Positions 44,804 through 53,260 of a stretch of DNA of 64,000 bases are shown here, piece after piece; the first letter of the stretch is position 1; every line of letters begins with the position of its first letter. A program made the position numbers and the translations under genes. The DNA is from Mesorhizobium erdmanii USDA 3471. Its GTDB lineage: Bacteria > Pseudomonadota > Alphaproteobacteria > Rhizobiales > Rhizobiaceae. The notes under the pieces are model-generated. The model did no database searches. It saw nothing but the letters and a program-made list of their open reading frames with translations, and was not told the DNA's origin. Location of the stretch: contig NZ_AXAE01000016.1 in NCBI RefSeq assembly GCF_000472705.1, positions 152,605 to 216,604 of the forward strand, written 5' to 3'.

Positions 44804-47125
44804 ATGGCGAAGGCGGACGCGTGGGGCGCGCCCGGTGGGATGGCTTTTGCGCGCCGCGAGACGCGCGGCGACGGCCTTGCCGGGAATACGCGGCTCATTG
44901 CCGAACCGACCTACAAGCGGCTTCTGGCCGCAGAGCCGCTGCTGCGCCGGTCGATACCGGCCCTCATCATCATCTTCCTGATCGTCATCGCGGCGCTGCG
45001 CGTGCTGTCGCTGATGAACGAGCGCGACGATGTCGAGCGCGATGCCAAGGCGATCCTGATGCTGGCGGCGGGCCAACTGGCCAGTTCGCTGGCCACAACC
45101 TCGGATACGGTGCCCGGCGCCATTCAGGATCTGTTGGAGACCACCAGCCGCCAGGGTGCGATGGGTCGAAGCCACGTGCTCGTCATCACCGACAGCGCCT
45201 TCAAGATCACCGCCGTGACGCCGCGCTCGATGCCGTGGCAAGGCCATTCGCTCGACGGCCTCGTCGAGGGCGGCCAACCCCTGTTCATGTTCGGCGACCG
45301 CGCAGGTGTCATGGACGTCAATATCGGCGGCCAGGACTGGTACGCGGCGGTCAGCGTGGCCAAGGATCGGAAGGGAGCCGCGGCGGCTCTGGTGCCGCAG
45401 GAAGCGGTCTTCGATACATGGCGCAAGACCGTCTCGCTGAACGTCACCCTGTTCGTGCTGACGGCCGGCGTGCTGATCATCATCCTCTACGCCTATTTCG
45501 GACAGGCGGCACGTGCGCAGGCAGCCGATCGCATCTACCTCGAAGCGCATCAGCGCATCGACATGGCCCTGGTGCGCGGCCGCTGCGGCCTGTGGGACTG
45601 GGATATGGTGCGCGGCAAGATGTACTGGTCGCGCTCGATGTATGACATGCTGGGCTACGAGCCCTGCGAGACCATGCTGTCCTTCGGCGCGGTCGACGAG
45701 ATCATCCATCCCGAAGACGGCGACCTGTTCGAACTCGCCAACAAAATCGTCGCCCGCGAGATCGACCACATCGACCAGGTGTTCCGGATGCGGCATGCCG
45801 ATGGTCAATGGGTGTGGATGCGCGCCCGTGCGCAGGTCATGGATCCGGAAGCGCCGGAGATACAACTGATCGGCATCGCCGTCGACGTCACCGAGCAGCG
45901 CCATCTGGCGCTGCGTTCCGAGGCGGCCGATCTTCGCCTCAGGACCGCTATCGAGAACATCAACGAATCCTTCGTGCTGTGGGATTCGGCGCAGCGCCTG
46001 ATCATGTGCAACTCCAAATACCAGCAGGACAACGGACTCTCGGATCGCGACGTCATGCCGGGTGTGACGCGCGCTTCGCTGGAAGAGCGGATGCTTGCCT
46101 TTGCTTCCGAGCGCCGGCTTGCCAACACCAATGGTCCGCAAGGCGGCGCCACTTTCGAGCGGCAACTGTCCGACGGCCGCTGGCTGCAGGTCAACGAGCT
46201 CAGGACCAGGGACGGCGGCATCGTCTCGGTTGGGTCCGACATCACCCAGATCAAGCTGCATCAGGAAAAGCTGGTCGACAGCGAACGCAGGCTGATGGCA
46301 ACGATCCATGATCTCAGCCTCGCCAGGCGCTCCGAAGAAGAGCGCTCCAGCGAATTGGTCGACCTCAACCGCAAATACATGAAGGAAACCGAGCGCGCCG
46401 AGGCGGCGAACCGGGCGAAATCCGAATTCCTGGCCAACATGTCGCATGAACTGCGCACGCCGCTGAACGCCATCATCGGCTTCTCCGAACTGATGGAACA
46501 GGGGCTGTTCGGCCCGCTGGGGTCGGAGCGCTACGAGGAGTACGCCACCGACATCAACAGCAGCGGCAAATACCTGCTCGGCGTCATCAACGACATTCTC
46601 GACATGTCCAAGATCGAAGCCGGCCAGTTCTCACTGGACCAGGAACAGATCGACCTCGGTCCGCTGATCAGCGAGACGGTCCGCGTCGTCTCGCTGCAGG
46701 CCGCGCAGAAGGCAATCACCGTGGAAACGCGCATCGCCGAGGCGCTCACTTTGTTCGCCGATCGCCGCGCCATCAAGCAGATCGTCATCAACCTCCTGTC
46801 CAACGCGGTAAAATTCACCGGCCAGGGTGGCCACATATCGGTCAGGGCCCGCAACACATCGGGGGCGCTGGTGCTGACCATCGAGGACAATGGCTGCGGT
46901 ATTCCGAAAGCGGCACTCGGCAAGCTTGGACGGCCCTTCGAACAGGTACAGAACCAGTTTTCCAAGAACCACGCCGGATCGGGCCTTGGCCTCGCCATAT
47001 CGCGCTCGCTGGCCGAGCTTCAGGGCGGTGCGCTGAAGATCCGTTCGACCGAAGGCGTCGGTACGATCGTGTCGGTGCGCATTCCCGTGAAGAAGGCGAC
47101 GCCGGCGGTCAAGGTCGCGGCTTGA
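44804..47125 (+). CDS. PAS-domain sensor histidine kinase (PleC/PdhS-like)
   Basis: A 773-aa membrane kinase. Transmembrane helices at about 51-70 and 212-232 flank a periplasmic sensor region; a PAS domain (255-365), a PAS_7-like domain (380-480), a coiled segment (485-540), the HisKA domain with phospho-His548 in FLANMSHELRTPLNAIIGF, and a HATPase domain with GSGLGLAIS follow. The H-box and the text LLGVINDILDMSKIEAGQF resemble the PleC/PdhS group that acts on DivK. No response regulator is adjacent, which fits that group. The role in cell-cycle control is inferred. Confidence 0.88.
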   Translation: MAKADAWGAPGGMAFARRETRGDGLAGNTRLIAEPTYKRLLAAEPLLRRSIPALIIIFLIVIAALRVLSLMNERDDVERDAKAILMLAAGQLASSLATTSDTVPGAIQDLLETTSRQGAMGRSHVLVITDSAFKITAVTPRSMPWQGHSLDGLVEGGQPLFMFGDRAGVMDVNIGGQDWYAAVSVAKDRKGAAAALVPQEAVFDTWRKTVSLNVTLFVLTAGVLIIILYAYFGQAARAQAADRIYLEAHQRIDMALVRGRCGLWDWDMVRGKMYWSRSMYDMLGYEPCETMLSFGAVDEIIHPEDGDLFELANKIVAREIDHIDQVFRMRHADGQWVWMRARAQVMDPEAPEIQLIGIAVDVTEQRHLALRSEAADLRLRTAIENINESFVLWDSAQRLIMCNSKYQQDNGLSDRDVMPGVTRASLEERMLAFASERRLANTNGPQGGATFERQLSDGRWLQVNELRTRDGGIVSVGSDITQIKLHQEKLVDSERRLMATIHDLSLARRSEEERSSELVDLNRKYMKETERAEAANRAKSEFLANMSHELRTPLNAIIGFSELMEQGLFGPLGSERYEEYATDINSSGKYLLGVINDILDMSKIEAGQFSLDQEQIDLGPLISETVRVVSLQAAQKAITVETRIAEALTLFADRRAIKQIVINLLSNAVKFTGQGGHISVRARNTSGALVLTIEDNGCGIPKAALGKLGRPFEQVQNQFSKNHAGSGLGLAISRSLAELQGGALKIRSTEGVGTIVSVRIPVKKATPAVKVAA

Positions 47126-47131
47126 ACGACA

Positions 47132-47156
47132 GGCTCCGAGCGACGCCGCCGGAGCC
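47132..47156. terminator. Weak hairpin between convergent kinase and EF-hand genes
   Basis: 7-bp arms GGCTCCG / CGGAGCC, 11-base loop, with no T-run. It sits in the 45-bp gap between two convergent stop codons. Confidence 0.4.
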
Positions 47157-47170
47157 CGAATCAATCGATC

Positions 47171-47635
47171 CTACTGCATGTCGCCCTCGTCATCCGATTG
47201 ATGGCCAAGGCGGCCGCCCTTCGGCAGTTCGCTCTTTTCGATCTTGCCGTCATTGTTCTTGTCGAGCATGGCGAAGATCTTCTTCTCGCGACCGGCGATG
47301 TCATCGGTCGTTAGCGTACCGTCGCCCCTGGTGTCGTAGCGGGCGATGATGCGCCTGGCCATGCGTTCGAAACGCGCCTTCTCCAGCGCATCGGCCAGTT
47401 GAGCGACGGTCAGCCTGCCGCCATTGTCGGCAACGAGTTTCTTCAGCCGGGCGTCGATCGCGTCGGAGAACTGGTCGAAGGTGATGGCGCCATCGGAATC
47501 GCTCATCGCCTTGTCGAGGCGGGCCATCATGCCCTCGCGCATTCTCGCGCTGGCATTGTTTTCGGCATAGGCGGTGGTGCCGACGGCGCCGGCGAGCGCG
47601 GCGAAGGCAAGGGCAAGCTTGGTTGACTTTCTCAT
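47171..47635 (-). CDS. EF-hand calcium-binding secreted protein
   Basis: A 154-aa exported protein: signal peptide MRKSTKLALAFAALAGAV ending TAYAE, then a helical domain with EF-hand loops. DTRGDGTLTTDD and DKNNDGKIEKSE (near residues 109-141) fit the 12-residue loop; the second is canonical with Glu at position 12, while the first ends in Asp. An earlier degenerate loop is SDSDGAITFDQF. ATG 47635 has AGGAGAAG upstream, whereas the frame to 47857 runs through a palindromic repeat. It probably acts as a periplasmic Ca2+ buffer or sensor. Confidence 0.87.
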   Translation of the reverse strand: MRKSTKLALAFAALAGAVGTTAYAENNASARMREGMMARLDKAMSDSDGAITFDQFSDAIDARLKKLVADNGGRLTVAQLADALEKARFERMARRIIARYDTRGDGTLTTDDIAGREKKIFAMLDKNNDGKIEKSELPKGGRLGHQSDDEGDMQ

Positions 47636-47716
47636 GGTCTTCTCCTGTTGCATCGTCACCCCCGATGCGAGAGCGGCGGATCTTCGATCCTGTTGCCGCC
47701 CTATCTCTTTGTTCGA

Positions 47717-47761
47717 GCATCGGATCTTCCCAAAACCCGTTTCCACTTTTGGGTCCGATGC
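47717..47761. repeat. 45-bp palindromic repeat, copy 4
   Basis: Arms GCATCGGA / TCCGATGC around CCCAAAACCCG and CCACTTTTGGG. It lies between glnE (13 bp from its stop) and the EF-hand gene start on the same strand. Confidence 0.85.
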
Positions 47762-47774
47762 TTCGACAGCTATC

Positions 47775-50735
47775 TCACTGCTGTCCGGCACGAAGCAGAA
47801 GGTCAAAGTCCTTCCTGACCTTCTGCGACGTCTCCTTGAGGTGTGCTTCGAGCACACCGAAATCCGGCAGGTCGGTCACCGCCAGAAGCAGATCTGAAAG
47901 CCCCGGCGGAACGTCGTCGCGCTCGAACGGTCCAGTGAGGCAGAGCCTCGTCATCTGGGTCAGCGCCAGATAGAGCGTATAAGCATCGCCGAGGTCGTGC
48001 TTGACCCCGGCATCGGCGAAGCGAGGCGCCAGGCGAGACAGGATTTCTGCCGTACTGGTGGCGCGCGGCCCGGCCTCGACCTCTCCGGTGATGACAGCCA
48101 CCTGGGCGACGAATTCGAGATCGATCAGGCCTCCGGGGATCAGCTTGATGTCCCAGAGGTCGCGCGGCGGCTTTTCCTGTTCGATCATGGCCCGCATGTC
48201 TCGGGCCTCCGCCTTGACCTTCGCGGCATCGCGCGGCTGGCCAAGCACCGTCACAACCTCCGCCTCGACCTCGCTGCACAGGCCGGCGTCGCCGGCGATG
48301 GCGCGCGCGCGCGACAGCGCCATGTGCTCCCAGGTCCACGCCTCCTGGCGCTGGTACTTCTTGAAGGCATCGATATGGGTCGCCACCGGTCCCTTGTTGC
48401 CGGATGGGCGCAGCCGCAGGTCCAGTTCGTAGAGCACGCCTTCCGCCGTCGGCGCCGATACGGCCGAGATCAGCCGCTGCGTCATGCGGGTATAGTAATG
48501 CGAAGGCGCCAGCGGCCTTTCACCGTCGGAGTCCTCGGCGTCGGCGTCATGGTCATAGAGCAGGATGAGGTCGACATCCGAACCCGCGGTCAATTCGCGG
48601 CTGCCGAGCTTGCCCATGCCGAGCAGCGAAACCACGCCGCCCGCGATCGAGCCATGGCGCGCCGCGAATTCGGCCGTCACCGCCCGCAACGCCGCCCGGA
48701 TGGTGAGATCGGCGAGATCGGAGAAGGCGCGGCCGGCACGGGCCGGATCGATCGAGCCGGCGAGCAGCCGCACGCCGATCAGGAATTTCTGCTCGGAGGC
48801 AAAAATGCGCAGCCGGTCAAGCACCTCCTCATAGGCTCTGTCGCCTTCGAGGAAGGCCGAAAGCCGCGCCGAGAGATAGGCACGATCAGGAAGTTCGGTC
48901 AGCAAAGCGGGGTCGAGCAAGCCATCGAAAACATGCGGCCGGCGCGTGATGATCGCCGCCAGCCGGGGTGCGGCGCCCATGATCGTCGCCATCAGCTTGA
49001 GCAGTGCCGGGTTGGACTGCAGCAGCGAAAACAGCTGGATGCCGGCCGGCAGGCCGGCGAGGAATTCGTCGAAACGGACCAAGGCCTCGTCCGCCCGGCG
49101 CGTCTGGCCGAACGCCTTGAGCAGCGCCGGGGTCAATTCCGTCAGCCGTTCGCGCGCCTCCGCCGACTGGGTGACCCGGTAACGTCCGAAATGCCAGCCA
49201 CGGATGACGCGGCAGATATCGCTTGGCCGCTGGAAGCCGAGGCGGTGCAGGGTCTGCAGCGTGTCGGGATCGTCGACATCGCCGGTGAAGACCAGATTGC
49301 CGATGCCCGCCGAAAGCTCGGGCGCGGTTTCGAAAAGCGCCGCATAGTGGCGTTCGACCTGCTGCAGCGAGGCGCGGAACGTGAGAGAAAAGGCAGCCGC
49401 ATCGGCAAAACCCAGCATGCGGGCAATGCGCGCCAGCCCTTCATCGTCTTCCGGCAGCGTATGCGTCTGCTCGTCGGCCACCATCTGGATGGCGTGCTCG
49501 ACACGACGCAGGAACCAGTATTGGCGGGCGAGCGCATCACGTGCCTCGGTGGTGATCCAGCCGCGCGCGGCAAGCTGGCCGAGCATCGGCACGGTTTCGC
49601 GGCCGCGCAGTTCCGGAAAGCGGCCGCCGGCGATGAGCTGCTGGGTCTGGACGAAGAACTCGATCTCGCGGATGCCGCCGCGGCCGAGCTTGACGTTGTG
49701 GCCTTTCACGGCGATCTCGCCATGACCCTTGTGGGCGTGGATCTGGCGTTTGATCGAATGGACGTCGGCAATTGCCGCATAGTCCATGTATTTGCGCCAG
49801 ATATAGGGCTGCAACTCCTTGAGGAAGGCGGCGCCCGCGGCAAGATCGCCGGCCACCGGACGGGCCTTGATCATCGCCGCACGTTCCCAGTTCTGGCCAC
49901 GCGCTTCGTAGTAGCGTAGCGCGGCTTCGACAGGGATCGCCAGTGGCGTCGAACCGGGATCGGGGCGCAGCCGCAGATCGGTGCGGAAGACATAGCCGTG
50001 CTCGGTGCGGTCCTGCAGGATGCGCACCAGCCGCCGCGTCAGCCGTGAAAACAGTTCGGTGGCGTCGAGAGGGTCGACCACGGCGGGCGCTTCCGGATCG
50101 AAGAAGACGACAAGATCGATGTCGGAGGAGAAATTCAGCTCATACGCGCCAAGCTTGCCCATGCCGAGCAGAATCCAGCCCGATTGCCGCGACGGGTTAT
50201 CGAGATCCGGCAGTTCGAGCTTGCCCTGGCCATGCGCGTCGCGCAGCAGGAAGTCGACCGCCGCACGAGTGCAGGCGTCGGCAAGATCGCTCAGCCGCCG
50301 TACCGTCATCGATGTTTCCGCCTCACCGGCGAGATCGGCCAAAGCGATCAGGAAATGCGCCTCGGCCTTGCACTGGCGCAGCTCCATCATCAGGCCGGAT
50401 TCCGAAACCGTTTCAGCTAACGGGGCTTGATCGATGGCGGTGGTGATCGCTTCCAGGCGAGCCTCGACCGGCTGGTCGAAAAGGGCATCCAGGATCCGCG
50501 GCCGGCGCCGCGCGGTGTCACGCAGGAAGGGTGAAAGGTCGAAGACGGCGGCGAGGAAATCCTGGCGGTCCCCCTTGCCGCCCAGGAACTTGGCCAGCCG
50601 TGTCAACCCTTCTTCGCGTGCCGCCGCTGCGACTTCGGCCAGTTCCTGCCGTGCCCGTCCGTCGTCGAGAGGGGCAAGCCCAATCGCCGGTTTTAGCAGC
50701 CAGTCCGTGAGCGTCAACTTCGCAGCCGCGGCCAT
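47775..50735 (-). CDS. glnE: Bifunctional glutamine synthetase adenylyltransferase/adenylyl-removase
   Basis: Controls glutamine synthetase by adding or removing AMP in response to PII. The 986-aa protein has two nucleotidyltransferase domains: GMGKLGAYELNFSSDIDLVV in the N-terminal half (removase) and GMGKLGSRELTAGSDVDLIL in the C-terminal half (transferase), each with the GSD/SSD-x-D metal motif. Length and domain order are normal. Its ATG shares one base with the stop of the upstream kinase (TGATG), so it is translationally coupled to the two-component pair. Confidence 0.96.
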   Translation of the reverse strand: MAAAAKLTLTDWLLKPAIGLAPLDDGRARQELAEVAAAAREEGLTRLAKFLGGKGDRQDFLAAVFDLSPFLRDTARRRPRILDALFDQPVEARLEAITTAIDQAPLAETVSESGLMMELRQCKAEAHFLIALADLAGEAETSMTVRRLSDLADACTRAAVDFLLRDAHGQGKLELPDLDNPSRQSGWILLGMGKLGAYELNFSSDIDLVVFFDPEAPAVVDPLDATELFSRLTRRLVRILQDRTEHGYVFRTDLRLRPDPGSTPLAIPVEAALRYYEARGQNWERAAMIKARPVAGDLAAGAAFLKELQPYIWRKYMDYAAIADVHSIKRQIHAHKGHGEIAVKGHNVKLGRGGIREIEFFVQTQQLIAGGRFPELRGRETVPMLGQLAARGWITTEARDALARQYWFLRRVEHAIQMVADEQTHTLPEDDEGLARIARMLGFADAAAFSLTFRASLQQVERHYAALFETAPELSAGIGNLVFTGDVDDPDTLQTLHRLGFQRPSDICRVIRGWHFGRYRVTQSAEARERLTELTPALLKAFGQTRRADEALVRFDEFLAGLPAGIQLFSLLQSNPALLKLMATIMGAAPRLAAIITRRPHVFDGLLDPALLTELPDRAYLSARLSAFLEGDRAYEEVLDRLRIFASEQKFLIGVRLLAGSIDPARAGRAFSDLADLTIRAALRAVTAEFAARHGSIAGGVVSLLGMGKLGSRELTAGSDVDLILLYDHDADAEDSDGERPLAPSHYYTRMTQRLISAVSAPTAEGVLYELDLRLRPSGNKGPVATHIDAFKKYQRQEAWTWEHMALSRARAIAGDAGLCSEVEAEVVTVLGQPRDAAKVKAEARDMRAMIEQEKPPRDLWDIKLIPGGLIDLEFVAQVAVITGEVEAGPRATSTAEILSRLAPRFADAGVKHDLGDAYTLYLALTQMTRLCLTGPFERDDVPPGLSDLLLAVTDLPDFGVLEAHLKETSQKVRKDFDLLLRAGQQ

Positions 50736-52216
50736 CAGTGATCCTCCCGTGCGGGGAAACTCATGACCACGGATAGTCCCGGATTGCCAGGCAAGAGATC
50801 AAGCCTTCCATAGTGGAAGGTCATGACCGCCTTGGCGAGGCTGAGGCCAAGGCCGGAGCCCGGCTGCGAACGGCTCTTCTCCAGCCGCACGAAACGCTCG
50901 GTTGCCCGGGCGCGATCGGCATCGTCGGGAATGCCCTGGCCGTTGTCGGCGACACAAAGCCTGATCTCGCCATGCATCCGCTCGAGCGTCACGCGAACCG
51001 CCGGCTTGGACGTGGAGTCGATCGAATATTTGATCGCATTGTCGACGATGTTGGACAGCGCCTGGCCGATCAGCTCACGGTTGCCGTCGACGAGAAAAGC
51101 ACCATTCACTTCGGCTTCCAGCGAAACGCCAGCCTCTTCCGCCACCGGCTCGTAGAGCTCGACGACATCACGCACGGCCGCCGCCAGATCGACGCGGTTG
51201 GTGTGTTCGGACGAATATCCGGCCTCGAGCCGGGAGATCATCAGGATGGCGTTGAAGGTCTTTATCAGCTGGTCGGACTCGGTGATGGTGCCTTCGAGCG
51301 CCTGGCGATAGTCGGCGGGCTTGTGCTTGCCGGAAAGTGTCGCTTCGGCACGGTTGCGCAGCCGGGTCAGCGGCGTCTTCAGATCATGCGCGATGTTGTC
51401 GGAGACCTGCTTCAGACCTTCGTTGAGCGTGGCGATCCTGGCCAGCATGGAATTGAGGTTTTCCGAGAGCCGGTCGAACTCGTCGCCGGCGCCGGTCACC
51501 GGCAGCCGGCCCGAGAGATCACCGCCCATGATGCGGCGGCTGGCCTCCGACACGCTGTCGATGCGCTTCAGCGCGGCACGGCCGACAAAGAACCAGATCA
51601 GCAGTCCGCCGAGCCCCATCATGCCGAGCGCCAGCATCAGCGCCCGGCGGATGACGGCGCGAAAGCGCTCCGGTTCGCCAAGATCGCGGCCGACCAGCAT
51701 GATCATCTGGTTGGGCAGCCGCAGCACCAGCGCAATGGCGTTGTGACCCTTCTCGCCTTCGGCCTGCGGCGCCGCGTTGTCGCCAGTTGCGGGAGGCGAC
51801 GTCTGGTCGGACGTTCCGCTGCGAAGGCGTTCGAGCTCGCCTTCACCGAAGCGCTTGTAGGAAAACGGCTCGGTCGTCCAACCCTCGGTGTCGATCACCC
51901 CCGGCGCCAGGCTCTGCACGTTGCCGGTCAGGATCTGGCCATTGGCATCAGCGATCAGATAGAGGTTGGCACCAGGCTGACGGGAGCGGTTTTCGACCAC
52001 GCGCACCAGCACCGGCAGGCCACCACGCTGATAGGCGCGGGCAAGACCGAGCACTTCGTCGTTGATGGTCTCTTGCGTCTGCGCCGTCAGCATGCGCGCC
52101 GACAGCGAGGTCATGTAGAAGACCAGCAACACGGCGCAGAGCGCGAAGAGCAGAAGGTAGAGCGCCGAAAGCCGCGCTGCCGTCGTCTTCATGATGGCCG
52201 GCACGGAAAGAGCCAT
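50735..52216 (-). CDS. Two-component sensor histidine kinase
   Basis: A 493-aa inner-membrane kinase: TM1 about residues 17-37, a periplasmic domain (about 38-185), TM2 about 192-214, HAMP domain, HisKA with NIAHDLKTPLTRLRN (phospho-His) and a HATPase domain with GQGIPDD and GSGLGLSLAK. It pairs with the OmpR-type regulator encoded 8 bp upstream. The periplasmic domain has a low-complexity Gly/Asp/Glu/Pro insert (near 135-155). Proximity to degP suggests envelope-stress sensing; this is inference. Confidence 0.9.
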   Translation of the reverse strand: MALSVPAIMKTTAARLSALYLLLFALCAVLLVFYMTSLSARMLTAQTQETINDEVLGLARAYQRGGLPVLVRVVENRSRQPGANLYLIADANGQILTGNVQSLAPGVIDTEGWTTEPFSYKRFGEGELERLRSGTSDQTSPPATGDNAAPQAEGEKGHNAIALVLRLPNQMIMLVGRDLGEPERFRAVIRRALMLALGMMGLGGLLIWFFVGRAALKRIDSVSEASRRIMGGDLSGRLPVTGAGDEFDRLSENLNSMLARIATLNEGLKQVSDNIAHDLKTPLTRLRNRAEATLSGKHKPADYRQALEGTITESDQLIKTFNAILMISRLEAGYSSEHTNRVDLAAAVRDVVELYEPVAEEAGVSLEAEVNGAFLVDGNRELIGQALSNIVDNAIKYSIDSTSKPAVRVTLERMHGEIRLCVADNGQGIPDDADRARATERFVRLEKSRSQPGSGLGLSLAKAVMTFHYGRLDLLPGNPGLSVVMSFPAREDH

Positions 52217-52224
52217 GCTGTCGC

Positions 52225-52899
52225 CTAGCCGCCTTTCAGCATGTAGCCGGCACCGCGAACCGTATGCAGGATCGGCTTGTCGAAGCCCTTTTCGATCTTG
52301 CCGCGCAACCGCGAAACATGGACATCGATGACGTTAGTCTGCGGATCGAAATGATAGTCCCAGACGTTTTCGAGCAGCATGGTGCGCGTCACGACCTGGC
52401 CGGCGTGGCGCATCAGATATTCGAGCAAGCGGAATTCGCGCGGCTGAAGGGTGATCTCGCGGCCCGCCCGGCGAACCGAATGCGACAGCCTGTCGAGTTC
52501 AAGGTCGCCAACCCGGTAGACGGTTTCGGCCTCCTTGGCGCTGGCGCGGCGGTTCAACACTTCGACGCGGGCCAGGAGCTCGGAGAACGCGTAGGGCTTG
52601 GTCAGGTAATCGTCGCCGCCGGCGCGCAGGCCGGTGACGCGATCATCGACCTCGCCCAGCGCCGAAAGGATCAGCACCGGCGTGGTGTTGCCCCGGGAGC
52701 GAAGACCGGCGATGACCGACAGACCATCGCGGCGTGGCATCATCCGGTCGATGACCATGACGTCATAGTCGCCGGCGTCGGCCAGCGCGAAACCGGTTTC
52801 GCCGTCACCGGCGACATGCGCGGTATGACCAGCCTCGGCGAAGGCTTTCTGCAGATAATCCGCAGCCTCGCGATCGTCTTCTATGACGAGAATCTTCAT
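52225..52899 (-). CDS. OmpR/PhoB-family response regulator
   Basis: A 224-aa regulator. The receiver domain has the acidic pocket VIEDD, phospho-acceptor Asp51 in VMVIDRMMPRRDG and the conserved Lys in YLTKPYAF. The C-terminal winged helix has LQPREFRLLEYLMRHAGQVV and VDVHVSRLRGKI-like text. ATG 52899 (MKILVIEDD) is chosen; the frame extends upstream to 52965 without family similarity. It is cotranscribed with the kinase and glnE. Confidence 0.93.
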   Translation of the reverse strand: MKILVIEDDREAADYLQKAFAEAGHTAHVAGDGETGFALADAGDYDVMVIDRMMPRRDGLSVIAGLRSRGNTTPVLILSALGEVDDRVTGLRAGGDDYLTKPYAFSELLARVEVLNRRASAKEAETVYRVGDLELDRLSHSVRRAGREITLQPREFRLLEYLMRHAGQVVTRTMLLENVWDYHFDPQTNVIDVHVSRLRGKIEKGFDKPILHTVRGAGYMLKGG

Positions 52900-53131
52900 A
52901 GGGCCGTTATACGCGATTTCGCTGGAAGGTTGAGTAGCCGGCATCTGCATTTTAGCCTTTGCCAAAGCGCGTCGCGGTCAAGATGATCGAGACCGCGCGC
53001 GATAAAATCTTGTTCTCTGGTTGTCTTTATCCCAGGCAAGCCTGTTTCGGGGCCTGTCTCGCGGCATGATGCTGCAGCCACCACATCCTCTCGGCCCAGG
53101 CCCGAGGGAACGTTCTGGGCTGTCAAAATGT
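52900..53131. other. Intergenic region upstream of the response regulator
   Basis: Together with 53132-53260 this makes a 361-bp gap before degP. It should hold the promoter of the regulator-kinase-glnE unit. I see no recognisable -35/-10 pair, and open frames here have no start signals. A plus-strand GGAGGAG followed by a three-codon ATG frame (53166-53189) is probably chance. Confidence 0.45.
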
Positions 53132-53163
53132 GCGGCAGCGGGCGATGGGAGGCCCGCTGCCGC
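53132..53163 (-). terminator. Terminator-like hairpin 3' of degP
   Basis: Perfect 12-bp arms GCGGCAGCGGGC / GCCCGCTGCCGC with an 8-base loop, followed on the minus strand by ACATTTTGAC. A second, shorter stem (TGCGGCGG / CCGCCGCA, 53215-53247) lies between it and the degP stop. Confidence 0.6.
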
Positions 53164-53260
53164 TGGAGGAGAGCACGATGACTGACTAACGTACCCGGCT
53201 CCATGCTTTCCCATGCGGCGGCTCGGGGGTGTTTGAAACCGCCGCACCGGAAAAGTCTTG

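Noticed and set aside
47997..49919. A 640-codon plus-strand frame opposite glnE
   Set aside because: It is antisense to glnE, Arg/Gly/Ala-rich, without any domain.
53166..53189. Leader peptide (ATG ACT GAC TAA after GGAGGAG) on the plus strand
   Set aside because: It is only three codons long and opposite in direction to all neighbouring genes; chance is more likely.
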